Notes: generated by a model from the letters alone, not told the origin. DNA of 64,000 bases from Manganitrophus sp963718695 (GCA_963718695.1 OY970371.1:2232001-2296000); one strand, 5' to 3'; numbered from the stretch's first letter, positions 29,588-39,204 are shown. Program-made: numbers and translations.

Positions 29588-32500
29588 CTACTTCATCAGC
29601 TTCGGCTCGGTCTCGACCGGCCGGACGGTTTGCCGCCTCCCCCGCCACTGTTTTACTCTCTCGGCCATCCGATCCGCGACGACGTAAAACGCCGGGACCA
29701 CAAAAAGGCTCAGCACGGTGGAGACAATCAGCCCGCCGATGACGGCCATCGCCATGGGAGAGCGGATCTCCGAGCCCGAACCGATGGCCAGCGCCGCCGG
29801 AACGGCCGCCATGAGGGTCGCCACCGAGGTCATCAAAATGGGCCGCAGCCGGACCGGACCGGCGCGAAGCATCGCCGACGCCGCGTCCAATCCCCCTTCC
29901 TCCCGAACCTGATTGGCGTAATCGACCAGGATAATCGAATTTTTCTTCACGATCCCCATCAACAGAAGAAGCCCGATCATGCTGAAGATGTTCAAGCTCT
30001 TTCCCGCCAACAGGAGCGCGATGGCGGCGCCGGCGATCGAAAGAGGGAGGATCGTCAACACGGTCACCGGATGGAGAAGGGAGTTGAACTGCGACGCCAG
30101 AATCATATACGCCACAAGGACCCCTAATAAAATCGCAAAAATCAAACTCCCCATCGACTCCTGGAACGCCACACTCGCCCCGCCGAGCACCGCATGGTAT
30201 CCGATCGGCAACTCCTTGGAGAGCTGCTTCACAAGGGTGAGGGCTTCGTCCTGAGAGCGGCCCGGCGCGACATTGGCGAAGAATGTGATCGCCCGCTCCC
30301 GATCGCTTCGTGTGATCGCCTGGAGGGCGGGACGCTCCTCATAGGTCACCAGCGAAGAGAGCGGAATCAGCTCGTCGGTGGCGCTTCGAACCCGAAGCCG
30401 CGACAGATCCTCCGGACGGGAGCGCTGATCGGCCAGGAGTCGCAGCCGGACGTCGATCCGCCGCCCCTCGGTGCTGTATCTTCCGACCCGAAGCCCGCCG
30501 ACCATGGCGTTGATCGTCTGGGCCACCCTTTCGATGGAGATTCCCAGATCGGCCGCGCGGGCGCGATCGGGCGAAATCCGCAGCTCCGGCATCCCAACTT
30601 GATAATCGGTGTCGAGATCGATCACCGTCCCGCTCGCTTCCAGTTTTTGTCTGATTTCCTGACTGAGCTCCACCAGCCGATCCCACTCGGGGCCCCGCAC
30701 TGAAAACTCCACCGGAAAGCCCCGTTGTGCGGTGAAGCCCTGCTGCGAGAGATCCTGGACCACGGCCCGCACCCCCGGATAGGAGTTGAACTCCTTCCGG
30801 ACGACCCCGGCGAACTCCTGCTGTGTCGCATCACGCTGATCCGGAGGAACCATCGTCACGAACATGACGCCTGTATTCACGCCGCCGCCGCCGAATCCGC
30901 CGACAATCGCGTAGGCCCGGGAAACCTCCGGACGGGTGGCCAGGAACGCCTCGGCCCGGCGGAAGACCCGATCGGTCTCGGCCAGGTTCGATCCGACCGC
31001 AGTTTGCATGCGGATCAACATCCGGCTCTGATCCTGAGAGGGGACCAGCTCTCGCGGCAGTTGGGTCATCACGGCGAAAGAACCTGCAAAAAGGGCGGCC
31101 GAAAAAGCGAGAACGGCGACCGGCCATTTCAGCCCGCGCGCGAGGAGTCGGCTATACCGGTGCGACAGCCACTCGAATCCCCGATCGCCCCACTGGCCGA
31201 GCCGGCTTCGTCCCTCCCGCGACGTGGAGAGGAATTGGGCGCAGCGCGCCGGCGCCAGGGTGATCGCCTCCAGATAGGAAAGCATCACTGCGACGCTCAA
31301 GGTAATCCCGAACTGGAGGAAGAACCGTCCGATGATCCCCTTCATGAAAATGACCGGAATGAAAATGGCGACCACCGCCAGCGTCGCCGCCAGGGCGGCG
31401 AACTTGATCTGCTCCGTCCCCTCCCGCGACGCGCGGACCCGGTCTTTTCCCTCTTCCGAATGGCGGAAGATGTTCTCCAGAATCATGATCGCGTCGTCGA
31501 CGACGATCCCGACGGCGAGCGACAGGGCCAGCAGCGTAAAGGTGTTCAGTGTAAATCCGAGGAAATAGATGACGGCGATCGTACCCAACAGCGACATCGG
31601 AATGGCAAGGACGACATTCAGGGTACTCGACAGAGAGCCGAGAAAGAGCCAGCAGACGACCGCCGTCAAAATCACCGCCATCACCAGCTCGAACTCGACC
31701 TCATGAACCGACTCTTCGATAAATCGGGTGGAGTCGAAGTTGACCCCCAACTCCATCCCCTCCGGGAGGGTCGGCCGGATCTCTTCCATCGCCTTGCGGA
31801 TTCCCTCGGCCAGCGCGACGGCATTGGCCCCCCGTTGCTTCTTGATGCCGAGCCCCTGCGCCGGAGCCCCCGCGACGCGCGACAACCGGCGGACGTCCTC
31901 GAAGCCGTCCTCCACCAGGGCGACGTCCTCCAGATAGACGGGGGCCTCTTTCGTATTGCCGACGACGATCCGCCGGAAGGTGGAAAGCTCGAGCGCCTCC
32001 CCCAAGATTCGGACATTCACCTCGCGCCCCTCGGTCTCGATCCGCCCGGCGGGAAGCTCGACATGCTCCCGTTGAAGCGCTTCGATGACATCGGTGACCG
32101 TCAGCCCCTTCTCATCGAGCCGGGTGGCATCAAGCCAAACGCGGATGTTCCGTTCGACGAATCCCCCCATGGTGATTTCGCCGATCCCCGGGACGGTCTG
32201 CAACTTTTCCTTCAGCCGATAACGGGCGAAATCGCTTAAGACCCGCGGCGGAAAAGGGCCGGAGAGACCGACCCACATGATCGGCTGGTCTTCGGGATTG
32301 GTTTTTGAGATGACCGGAGGGTCCATGTCTTCCGGCAGACGCCGCTGGGCCTGAGAGACTTTTGACTGGACATCCTGCATCGCCAGATCGACATTCCGGG
32401 CGAGGTCGAGCTCCACCGTAATATTCCCCCCCCCCTGTCGGGACGAAGAGGTGATCGACCGGACCCCTTCGACCTGAACGACCGCCTCTTCCAGGAGCTC

Positions 32501-32692
32501 GATGACATCATGTTCGACCACCTCCGGTGCCGCCCCTTCCCACGTCACACTGACGGAGATCGTTGGGAAGTCGACGTCGGGAAATTGGCTGATGCCGATG
32601 CGGGTCGCCGCGATCCCGCCGAAGACGACGGTGGCGGCCATCAACATCCAGGCGAAAACCGGTTTTTTGATGCAGATGTCGGTGAGATTCAT
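29588..32692 (-). CDS. RND efflux transporter (AcrB/HAE1 family)
   Basis: A full-length 1034-residue inner-membrane proton-drug antiporter. It begins with the family start LTDICIKKPVFAWMLMAATV. Twelve membrane helices are placed as in AcrB (one at each half start, then blocks of five), with large porter loops between. The proton-relay aspartates appear as a pair in AVGIVVDDAIMILENI (helix 4). The glycine-rich repeat SPMAMAVIGGLIVSTVLSLF marks the C-terminal half. It overlaps the adaptor gene by four bases (ATGA), so translation is coupled. It belongs to the hydrophobe/amphiphile group rather than the metal (CusA) group, judged from VDFPTISV and the absence of a methionine relay. Confidence 0.95.
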   Translation of the reverse strand: MNLTDICIKKPVFAWMLMAATVVFGGIAATRIGISQFPDVDFPTISVSVTWEGAAPEVVEHDVIELLEEAVVQVEGVRSITSSSRQGGGNITVELDLARNVDLAMQDVQSKVSQAQRRLPEDMDPPVISKTNPEDQPIMWVGLSGPFPPRVLSDFARYRLKEKLQTVPGIGEITMGGFVERNIRVWLDATRLDEKGLTVTDVIEALQREHVELPAGRIETEGREVNVRILGEALELSTFRRIVVGNTKEAPVYLEDVALVEDGFEDVRRLSRVAGAPAQGLGIKKQRGANAVALAEGIRKAMEEIRPTLPEGMELGVNFDSTRFIEESVHEVEFELVMAVILTAVVCWLFLGSLSSTLNVVLAIPMSLLGTIAVIYFLGFTLNTFTLLALSLAVGIVVDDAIMILENIFRHSEEGKDRVRASREGTEQIKFAALAATLAVVAIFIPVIFMKGIIGRFFLQFGITLSVAVMLSYLEAITLAPARCAQFLSTSREGRSRLGQWGDRGFEWLSHRYSRLLARGLKWPVAVLAFSAALFAGSFAVMTQLPRELVPSQDQSRMLIRMQTAVGSNLAETDRVFRRAEAFLATRPEVSRAYAIVGGFGGGGVNTGVMFVTMVPPDQRDATQQEFAGVVRKEFNSYPGVRAVVQDLSQQGFTAQRGFPVEFSVRGPEWDRLVELSQEIRQKLEASGTVIDLDTDYQVGMPELRISPDRARAADLGISIERVAQTINAMVGGLRVGRYSTEGRRIDVRLRLLADQRSRPEDLSRLRVRSATDELIPLSSLVTYEERPALQAITRSDRERAITFFANVAPGRSQDEALTLVKQLSKELPIGYHAVLGGASVAFQESMGSLIFAILLGVLVAYMILASQFNSLLHPVTVLTILPLSIAGAAIALLLAGKSLNIFSMIGLLLLMGIVKKNSIILVDYANQVREEGGLDAASAMLRAGPVRLRPILMTSVATLMAAVPAALAIGSGSEIRSPMAMAVIGGLIVSTVLSLFVVPAFYVVADRMAERVKQWRGRRQTVRPVETEPKLMK

Positions 32693-33882
32693 TCCTTCCC
32701 TCCCTGAGGCGGACGGGGGGCGCCGCCCCCTTGCTCCGGTCTCGATGTCGGTCCGACGGAGGGAGTTTCCTCCTTCCCGGCGATCCGAACCTGCGCCCCG
32801 TCCCGGAGCGCCTCCGCGCCCCGAATGACGAGCACCTCACCCGGTTGAACGCCGGCGCGGACCTCGACGCCGCCTTCGGCCGTCCGCATCCCCAGGGTGA
32901 GGACCCGCTCTTTAGCAATCCCCTCTTCCACCACGAAAGCAAGGAAACCCTTCTCGCTGGGACGGATCGCCGTCTGCGGGATCACCGGGGTCTCCGCCGT
33001 GACTTCTAATGGGATGCGGACCTCGGCAAAGGTCCCCGGCCGCAACTCCTTTCGGTTCGGATCGTTCACTTCGCCCGTCACCGCGACCATCCGCGAGGCG
33101 GAATCGGCCGAACCGGCCACATGGGTCAACACCGCCGAATAAGTCCGCTGACTCCCCCGAACGGTAAAGCGGGCCGACATCCCGGGACGAAGCTCCGCCG
33201 AATCTTGCTCCGGCACGCGGAAACGAAGCAGGAGCGGCTCCCGTCGAATCAACGTGGCCAATACTTTTCCGGGCTGGACATACTCTCCGGTTTGAACGGT
33301 GCGGGTCTGAATGATGCCGACAACCGGGGCCTTGGTAAAGGCGTCCCGGAGGTTGAGCTCGGCGATCTCCAGCGCGGCGCGCGCTTGGGAGAGCTCCGCC
33401 GAAGCGGTCTGAACGCGGGTCCGAAAGGTCTCGATCTCTTCCCCGATGATCAGCCCCGGATTTTTCTCATTCACCGCCTCCCGGCGGGCCAACGCCGCCT
33501 CGGCATCGACCTTCGCCGCTTCGGCCTTATCTAACATGGCGCGGGCCGATTCGACCGCCAACCGAAATCGATCCGGCTCGATCTCAGCGAGAATTTTGTC
33601 CGCCTTGACCGTTTCTCCTTCGCTGAAGTGAACCCGTTCGATCACGCCGGCGACACGCGCCGTGACCTGAACCGTTTCGAATGCTTCAACCGACCCGACC
33701 GCGGTCACCTGATATTCGACCCGGCGGCTCTCGATCTTCTCGGTCTCGACCGGAAAGGCGACCGGCGGTTTTCCTCCCTGCCGTCCCTTGGCGGTAGAAG
33801 AGCCGGCATTGTCGGCGCACGCCGTCGCCGTCAAAATAAACGTAAGGAGCAACAGGGCCAAGATCGGGTTTTCAGACCTCAC
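32689..33882 (-). CDS. RND periplasmic adaptor lipoprotein
   Basis: This 397-residue membrane fusion protein has a signal ending TATAC, so Cys22 is probably lipidated, as in AcrA. It contains the lipoyl half-motifs VTARVAGVIERVHFSEGETV and TKAPVVGIIQTRTVQTGEYV, a coiled-coil hairpin between them (about 105-175), and the beta-barrel and membrane-proximal domains. The C-terminus is low-complexity and proline-rich. It overlaps the TolC gene before it and the RND gene after it by four bases each, making a coupled trio. Confidence 0.93.
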   Translation of the reverse strand: MRSENPILALLLLTFILTATACADNAGSSTAKGRQGGKPPVAFPVETEKIESRRVEYQVTAVGSVEAFETVQVTARVAGVIERVHFSEGETVKADKILAEIEPDRFRLAVESARAMLDKAEAAKVDAEAALARREAVNEKNPGLIIGEEIETFRTRVQTASAELSQARAALEIAELNLRDAFTKAPVVGIIQTRTVQTGEYVQPGKVLATLIRREPLLLRFRVPEQDSAELRPGMSARFTVRGSQRTYSAVLTHVAGSADSASRMVAVTGEVNDPNRKELRPGTFAEVRIPLEVTAETPVIPQTAIRPSEKGFLAFVVEEGIAKERVLTLGMRTAEGGVEVRAGVQPGEVLVIRGAEALRDGAQVRIAGKEETPSVGPTSRPEQGGGAPRPPQGGKE

Positions 33883-35225
33883 GGGGTCACCTCCATTCCA
33901 AAGGGATCAAATCCAAGGGCGGCTCGCAGATTCAGATGCGAAAGCCCCTGTCCATAACGGGCCTGCACCAGGGCGACCTCCGCGACAAAACGCTGAAGAT
34001 TGGCGTCGGCCACCTCGAGGGCGCTTGCCAGCCCCTGTCCGTAGAGAACAGCGACCTCCTCCGCATTCCGCTCTCCCATCTGAGCCGCCGTGGCCGCCTG
34101 CCGGGTCGCCGTCCGGTTGCTCTCCAGGTCGACAAGGGCGCGGTGGACATCGAGTGCCACCCGACGCCGCGTCGCCTCCACTTCCAATGCCGAACTTCGG
34201 GCGAGGGCATTCCGCTCGGCCCGATCGGCCTGCCGCTCTCCGCCGTCGTACAACAGCCAGGTCAGATTCAGCCCGATCAGCCACTCGCGGCTCCGGCTCT
34301 CGGCCTCGGAACCGGCCTCTTGTTGAAACTGTCCGGTCAGCCCCAAAATCGGGATGATCCTCCGAGACGGCTCCTCTGCAAAGGCGCGCAGCGCCTCGGT
34401 CTGCTCATGACCGGCGGCAAGATCGAGCCGGCGCGTCTGCGCCTCCGCGACCAACCGTCCCGGTTCGGCCATCTGGGGAGGGTTCAGCAATGCGTCGGGG
34501 AGCACCAACGCGCCCCGAATCTCGGAGACGATCAAGAACCCCAGCTGCAGACGGGCCAGTTCGGCCTCTCCGCGGGCCAACGTCGCTTCCCTCTCCGCAT
34601 TGGCCAGCTCCAGCTCGGCCCGGGTGACGTCGTTCGAGCTGACGAGTTTCGCATCAAAACGGACCCGGGTGTCTTCGAGCGTCTCCCGGGCGAAGGCCTC
34701 CCTCCGCTCCGCAGCCGCTTGGACCTGTTCGACGCCGAGCGTTCTTAAGAAAGCGTCGGCCGCCTCAAACGCCAAAAGACGTTTATCCTCCTCGGTGCTG
34801 AAGCGGGCCGCGACATGCTCGTGTTTGGCCTGGCGATAAAGCGGAAAAGCCCGCGCATCGAAGAGAGGGAGGTTCAATGTAATCGTCCCCAACAGAGACT
34901 CGGGATCCCGATCGAACCGGCTCCCGTCGTCTTCGCCGTCGTCAAAACCGCTTCGAGAATATCCACCGGTGGCGGTGAGATCGGGGAAAAAGAAAGCGCG
35001 CGCTTTTTTCACCCGGGCCGCCGCCGCCGCGAGTTGCGCGTCGGCGATTTCTGTTCGTTCGTTCCGTGTAAGGGCGAGCCGAACCGCCTCTTCGATCGTC
35101 AGCCCTTCTTCTTGGGCCGAGGCCGCATCGATCGAAGAAAATCCGAAAAGGCTCATCAGAGAAAAAACCACCCAAAACCTCCCGCCGGCGCTCAAGCCGG
35201 CCGCTCCCATCCGCCGAAGCTGCAT
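33879..35225 (-). CDS. TolC-family outer membrane protein (second copy)
   Basis: This 448-residue outer-membrane channel has a signal peptide ending about IDAASAQ and the OEP start GLTIEEAVRLALTRNERTEI. Two repeats of long helices include LEDTRVRFDAKLVSSNDVTR and NAEEVAVLYGQGLASALEVA. It starts seven bases after the HlyD-type adaptor and overlaps the RND adaptor by four bases. The position suggests it serves the RND pump, leaving the other TolC copy for the ABC pump. An exchange of ducts between pumps is also possible. Confidence 0.92.
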   Translation of the reverse strand: MQLRRMGAAGLSAGGRFWVVFSLMSLFGFSSIDAASAQEEGLTIEEAVRLALTRNERTEIADAQLAAAAARVKKARAFFFPDLTATGGYSRSGFDDGEDDGSRFDRDPESLLGTITLNLPLFDARAFPLYRQAKHEHVAARFSTEEDKRLLAFEAADAFLRTLGVEQVQAAAERREAFARETLEDTRVRFDAKLVSSNDVTRAELELANAEREATLARGEAELARLQLGFLIVSEIRGALVLPDALLNPPQMAEPGRLVAEAQTRRLDLAAGHEQTEALRAFAEEPSRRIIPILGLTGQFQQEAGSEAESRSREWLIGLNLTWLLYDGGERQADRAERNALARSSALEVEATRRRVALDVHRALVDLESNRTATRQAATAAQMGERNAEEVAVLYGQGLASALEVADANLQRFVAEVALVQARYGQGLSHLNLRAALGFDPFGMEVTP

Positions 35226-35231
35226 CCTTTG

Positions 35232-36158
35232 CTATTTCTCCATCTCGTTAACGAAAATTCGCACTCTCGCCGTCATCCCCGGCTTCAACAGCCCCTCCGG
35301 AGAGAGGGCGCGGACCTTCACGCGAAAGGTCTTGATGTCCTGCCTGCCCCGGGTGACATCGCGCTGCGTGGCAAATCCCCCCTCCGCCCCGACCTCGGAG
35401 ACCTTTCCCTCAAATGCCCGATTTGGAAGAGAGCCGACGAAGATCTCCGCACGCGCGCCGATCCGCACTTTGCCGACCTCTCCCTCTTCCAGGTTGACCC
35501 GCGCCCAAACCGAATTCGGATCGATCAACGTCAGGATCGTCGCCCCCGGCGAGATCATCTCCCCGGCTTCGAACGCTTTTAAGGTCACCACCCCTCCGAT
35601 GGGAGCATGAATCTCCGTCTCTTTCAACCGGATCTCAACAAGGTTGAGATTTGCCTGCCGCTGCTTTAGCTCCGCCGCCGCCGATCGCGCTTCCGCCTCC
35701 GCCGCCTTCAACTCCGCGCCGGCCAATTCCAGCCGGGTCCGGGCGCTGTCCCAGTCGGAATCGGAGACCAATCCCTCCTGACGGAGGGACGACAGGCGAT
35801 CGATGGTCCGCCGGGCGTCTTCCAGCGTCGCTTTTGCCTTTTCGATCTGGGCCCGCGCGTTGACCAGGCCCGCTTCCCCCCGCTGGACGTTCGCCTCCGC
35901 TTGGGCCACCTGGGCCGCGATCTCCCGCTCATCAAGACGAACCGCCACGGCATTCACCGGAACGGGATCTCCCTCCTCAAAGGGGAGGGCCTCGATCCGC
36001 TCGGCGATCTTCGAGCTGAGATGGACTTCGGTCGCCTCAATGACCCCGACCCGCTCGATGTAATTCGATTCAGGCGGCTTTCGGAAAAAAGGAAAGGCGG
36101 CAAAAGAGAGAACCGACGAGATCAGGATGAAAAGAATAACAATCGTGCGCGTTTTCAT
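35232..36158 (-). CDS. HlyD/YbhG-type membrane fusion adaptor
   Basis: This 308-residue protein has an N-terminal membrane anchor (about 6-25). The lipoyl domain is split around a long coiled coil (about 75-190): VHLSSKIAERIEALPFEEGD and HAPIGGVVTLKAFEAGEMIS. Then comes a beta-barrel domain with ARVNLEEGEVGKVRIGARAE. This is the adaptor of YbhG/EmrA-like and ABC-2 export systems. It is the first structural gene after tetR (26 bases away), so its natural partners ATPase, permease and TolC lie at the far end of the operon, with the RND trio between. Confidence 0.9.
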   Translation of the reverse strand: MKTRTIVILFILISSVLSFAAFPFFRKPPESNYIERVGVIEATEVHLSSKIAERIEALPFEEGDPVPVNAVAVRLDEREIAAQVAQAEANVQRGEAGLVNARAQIEKAKATLEDARRTIDRLSSLRQEGLVSDSDWDSARTRLELAGAELKAAEAEARSAAAELKQRQANLNLVEIRLKETEIHAPIGGVVTLKAFEAGEMISPGATILTLIDPNSVWARVNLEEGEVGKVRIGARAEIFVGSLPNRAFEGKVSEVGAEGGFATQRDVTRGRQDIKTFRVKVRALSPEGLLKPGMTARVRIFVNEMEK

Positions 36159-36184
36159 CGGAGTTTGTCCGGGAAGCGACTATT

Positions 36185-36814
36185 TTAGCTCTCGCATTTT
36201 GTAATGCCGCGAAGAAATACATCGATCAAACACTTCAAAAAATGCTCCGGCGGAACATCGGTGACAGTCTTGCCGAACAATATCTCTTGAAACAAAAAGA
36301 AAGCGACCAATGACCCGCTGAACTGGCGGGCCAGCAAAACCGGCTCCATCGCTCGGATCTCCCCCTGCTCCATTCTTTTTTGAAGGAATGCGCCGAACTG
36401 GAGCATGTTGTTTTCATAGATCAGTTTTGGGATAAAATAATCGTTGTCTTTTTCGAAGAGGCGGGACTCCGCCAGCATCAGTTTGAAAATTTCTTTTCGA
36501 TTTCGGAGATTCTCCAAAAGGTGGGTGCCGATCTTCAAGACCGCTTCTTCAATCGGCAGCGACTCGACCTGATCGATCTGCTCGAAGACCACGCCGTCGC
36601 AGACCGATTCCTGAACGATCGCCTTGAGAAGATCTTTTTTCCCCTCGAAGTAGTGATAGATGAGGCCTTCTGTAATCCCGGCCTCTCCGGCAATGTCGCG
36701 GATGCTGGTGGCATCGTACCCGTTCTCGGAAAAGAGGCGAAGGCTGACTTCCAGAAGCTCTTTTCTCCGGCGCTCGGCCTTGTCGGAACGGGATGTTTGA
36801 TGTTTGGTCGCCAT
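36185..36814 (-). CDS. TetR/AcrR family transcriptional regulator
   Basis: This 209-residue repressor has the N-terminal helix-turn-helix in SLRLFSENGYDATSIRDIAG followed by EGLIYHYFEGKKDLL, the standard TetR DNA-binding domain. The C-terminal helical domain would bind the pump substrate. It is the first gene of the efflux operon, and a 10-base palindrome sits in its own promoter, so autoregulation together with the pumps is likely. The -10 box is so close to the ATG that the message would have almost no leader. Confidence 0.93.
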   Translation of the reverse strand: MATKHQTSRSDKAERRRKELLEVSLRLFSENGYDATSIRDIAGEAGITEGLIYHYFEGKKDLLKAIVQESVCDGVVFEQIDQVESLPIEEAVLKIGTHLLENLRNRKEIFKLMLAESRLFEKDNDYFIPKLIYENNMLQFGAFLQKRMEQGEIRAMEPVLLARQFSGSLVAFFLFQEILFGKTVTDVPPEHFLKCLIDVFLRGITKCES

Positions 36815-36823
36815 GATTCAATC

Positions 36824-36852
36824 AATTTACTAAACGTTTACTCAGTAGTCAA
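36824..36852 (-). promoter_or_regulatory. tetR promoter with palindromic operator in the spacer
   Basis: On the minus strand, TTGACT (36847-36852) and TAAATT (36824-36829) are 17 bases apart. The perfect palindrome TAAACGTTTA (36831-36840) lies between them, where a bound TetR dimer would block RNA polymerase. The ATG is nine bases past the -10 box. Confidence 0.65.
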
Positions 36853-36869
36853 GCGAATGTTGTTTTCGT

Positions 36870-36897
36870 TTGACAAATATCCAGAAAGCCGTAATAT
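36870..36897 (+). promoter_or_regulatory. Promoter of the lytic transglycosylase gene
   Basis: TTGACA (36870-36875) and TAATAT (36892-36897) are separated by 16 bases and read away from tetR, about 57 bases before the chosen start codon. Confidence 0.6.
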
Positions 36898-36953
36898 ATG
36901 CTTGAGGCTGAGGCATGCACGGATGCCGACTATTCTTAAATCAGGGAGTCAAG

Positions 36954-38225
36954 ATGGCTAAAACAGAACGATCTCCTCTCGGGTTCATTTATTTTTCCGC
37001 ATTTATTTCCTTTTATTTCCTCGCCTCAGCAGCGTATGCCTCTCTCGAAACAGGCCACCTTCCTTCCGTCGCATTAGGTGAACCGATCCCAACGGAACCG
37101 AACTCGGAAGAAGCCATCGCCGCGCCCACCGATCCGTCAACCCCGCTTGAAGAGATCGAAGAAGAGGAGCATCTTCCCGAAGATTTTTTTGATCTGTTGA
37201 CCCTCGAGCTTCCTCCGGACGTCCCTTCATTTTCGATGCAGACTATCCTGGCCGACCCGTCTGACCCTTCCATCACCTACGATGTTCCCATCGTCTACAA
37301 CGAGTTGATCAATGATTACATCGTCTTTTTTCAAACCCGGTTAAGAGACCGATTCGAGCTTTGGCTCGCCCGCTCCGGACAATATACCGTGTTGATGCGC
37401 GATATCTTGAGAGAGCACCAACTTCCTGAGGATCTCGTCTTCCTCGCCCTCATCGAAAGCGGATTTAATCCAAAGGCCTACTCTCGAGCGAAAGCCGCCG
37501 GTCCTTGGCAATTCATCCAAGGAACCGGAAAAAGATATGGGTTGCGGATCGATCAATGGATCGATGAACGGAGAGATCCGGTCAAATCGACCGTCGCCGC
37601 GGCAAAGTATCTTAAGGATCTCTTCGGCATATTCGGATCGTGGCCGCTGTCGATGGCCTCCTACAATGCCGGAGAGGGAAGGATTATGCGCGCCATGGCG
37701 CGGACAAAGTCGGAAGACTTTTGGGAGTTGAAACAGACGCGGCACATCCGCCCTGAGACAAAGAACTATGTCCCGAAATATATGGCGGCGACGATGATCG
37801 CGCGGAACCCGCAGAAATACGGATTCGACATAGAGTATCATTCCCCCTTTACCTACGATGAGGTGGAGATTCCGAAAGCCACTCCGCTGAAGACCATTGC
37901 GAAGGCGGCAGGGGTGACAATTGCCGAAATCAAGACTTACAATCCGGAATTGAAGAAAGAGATGACCCCGCCCGGCTATCCGCGTTATCGGCTGAAGCTT
38001 CCGACCGGAACGCGCGAAACCTTTCTCGCAAATTTCACGGCAAGCCCCGAAAAAGAACCGAAAAACAGCGATGCCCAAAAACATCGCATTTCCAAGGGGG
38101 AAACGCTCAGCTCCATCGCACGCAAATACGACGTTACCATCGGGAGTCTTTTGCAGGCGAACGCGTTAGGGAGGAACAGCACCATCAAGGCGGGACATTA
38201 CCTGATCATTCCAGCCGAAAACTAA
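36954..38225 (+). CDS. mltD: Membrane-bound lytic murein transglycosylase D-like
   Basis: This periplasmic enzyme cleaves peptidoglycan glycan strands, leaving 1,6-anhydro ends. The ATG at 36954 follows GGGAG and gives 423 residues with a signal peptide (about 7-30, ending SAAYA). The SLT domain shows catalytic Glu168 in LALIESGFNPKAYS, then KAAGPWQFIQGTGKRYGL and SMASYNAGEGR, as in family 1D. A weak LysM (about 295-340) and a good one (HRISKGETLSSIARKYDV...) end the protein. The region before the SLT domain is acidic and proline-rich. A signal-peptidase I site rather than a lipobox is seen, unlike E. coli MltD. Confidence 0.92.
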   Translation: MAKTERSPLGFIYFSAFISFYFLASAAYASLETGHLPSVALGEPIPTEPNSEEAIAAPTDPSTPLEEIEEEEHLPEDFFDLLTLELPPDVPSFSMQTILADPSDPSITYDVPIVYNELINDYIVFFQTRLRDRFELWLARSGQYTVLMRDILREHQLPEDLVFLALIESGFNPKAYSRAKAAGPWQFIQGTGKRYGLRIDQWIDERRDPVKSTVAAAKYLKDLFGIFGSWPLSMASYNAGEGRIMRAMARTKSEDFWELKQTRHIRPETKNYVPKYMAATMIARNPQKYGFDIEYHSPFTYDEVEIPKATPLKTIAKAAGVTIAEIKTYNPELKKEMTPPGYPRYRLKLPTGTRETFLANFTASPEKEPKNSDAQKHRISKGETLSSIARKYDVTIGSLLQANALGRNSTIKAGHYLIIPAEN

Positions 38226-38263
38226 CCCGCCCTGCGTCCGATCGACTTCATCGCGTTTTACTT

Positions 38264-39100
38264 TTACTTCTTTTTGGGTTCCGCGGGGGCTTTTGCTCCC
38301 GCCGGAGGCGGCGTCTCTTTTGCCGGTTCGGTTTGAGCCGGGGGCGGCGCCGATGCGGCCGGGGGATTCAGGATATTCATCCGGACTTTCGCTTCAACCC
38401 CCCAAGGAGACTTTTCGAAATCCTCTGATATCTTTTTATAGATCTCGATCGCCTCGTTTTTCTTATCGCCCACTTCCAACGCGCGCGCCAATTCAAATCC
38501 GGCCTGGTCTCTGCTGTTTCCCTCTTGTGCTTCATAAGAAGCACGGAAATGCTTCAACGCCGATTCGGGGTTCTGCTTCTTCTGGTAAAGATACCCCAGC
38601 TTCAGATGCGCCAAGGAGGTGAGATTTTTTTGGTCGGTATTTTTTTCAAGGAAGGCAAGGTAGCGTTTCTCTGCCGAATCATAATCCTTGAGCTCGAAGT
38701 AAACGTTGCCACTCTCATATGACGCCATCCGCGCCACATCGGTCCTCGGATGTTTTTCAGTAATTTCATCATAGAGGCTCGCCGATTTTTTCAGCCGCTC
38801 TGTTTTGTCCATGATATCCGGCTCCGGTTCCGGCTTTCCTTCCTCAACCGGCTGAGGAAGCGGGGGGGGCTCGCTAAAGAGCCGGAACGCCTCCGCTTCA
38901 ATCGCTGCGGCTTTTTTCTCGGCGCTTTGATTCACGAACCATCCGGCGATGAAGACGGCAATGAGCGCAAGGGCGACTCCGATGCCTCCCCAAATCCATT
39001 TCGGATGGGTTCGAACCTGCTCGACCAATTCCTCCGATCGGGTGACCAGGCGAAGTGGCGCTTCATCTCTTTTCTTTTGAACTCGAATTTTATGGGGCAT
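38264..39100 (-). CDS. Membrane-anchored TPR protein (YfgM-like)
   Basis: In this 278-residue protein a cytosolic basic start and one membrane helix (WIWGGIGVALALIAVFIAGW, about 35-55) lead to a periplasmic part. Tetratricopeptide helices cover about 105-235 (ASYESGNVYFELKDYDSAEK; HLKLGYLYQKKQNPESALKH; FELARALEVGDKKNEAIEIY). The tail is rich in proline, alanine and lysine. The layout is that of YfgM and related ancillary chaperone-like proteins of the secretion machinery. The partner is unknown. It is transcribed convergently with mltD, 38 bases apart. Confidence 0.75.
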   Translation of the reverse strand: MPHKIRVQKKRDEAPLRLVTRSEELVEQVRTHPKWIWGGIGVALALIAVFIAGWFVNQSAEKKAAAIEAEAFRLFSEPPPLPQPVEEGKPEPEPDIMDKTERLKKSASLYDEITEKHPRTDVARMASYESGNVYFELKDYDSAEKRYLAFLEKNTDQKNLTSLAHLKLGYLYQKKQNPESALKHFRASYEAQEGNSRDQAGFELARALEVGDKKNEAIEIYKKISEDFEKSPWGVEAKVRMNILNPPAASAPPPAQTEPAKETPPPAGAKAPAEPKKK

Positions 39101-39204
39101 TAAACGACTCCTTTGACCAAAACCGAGCTATCCTATGAAAATACCGGGTGATTGTCAAGTTAATGAAGAATCGGCCGGCTTGCTGACTTCGCCCGGTCCA
39201 TTTG

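Noticed and set aside
30725..32239. Open frame of 504 codons on the plus strand opposite the RND pump
   Set aside because: Composition rich in Arg, His and Asp is typical of an antisense shadow of GC-rich coding DNA; the RND gene is certain.
36915..36953. Upstream ATG adding 13 residues to the lytic transglycosylase
   Set aside because: No ribosome site, and the extra residues would precede a well-formed signal peptide that starts at 36954.
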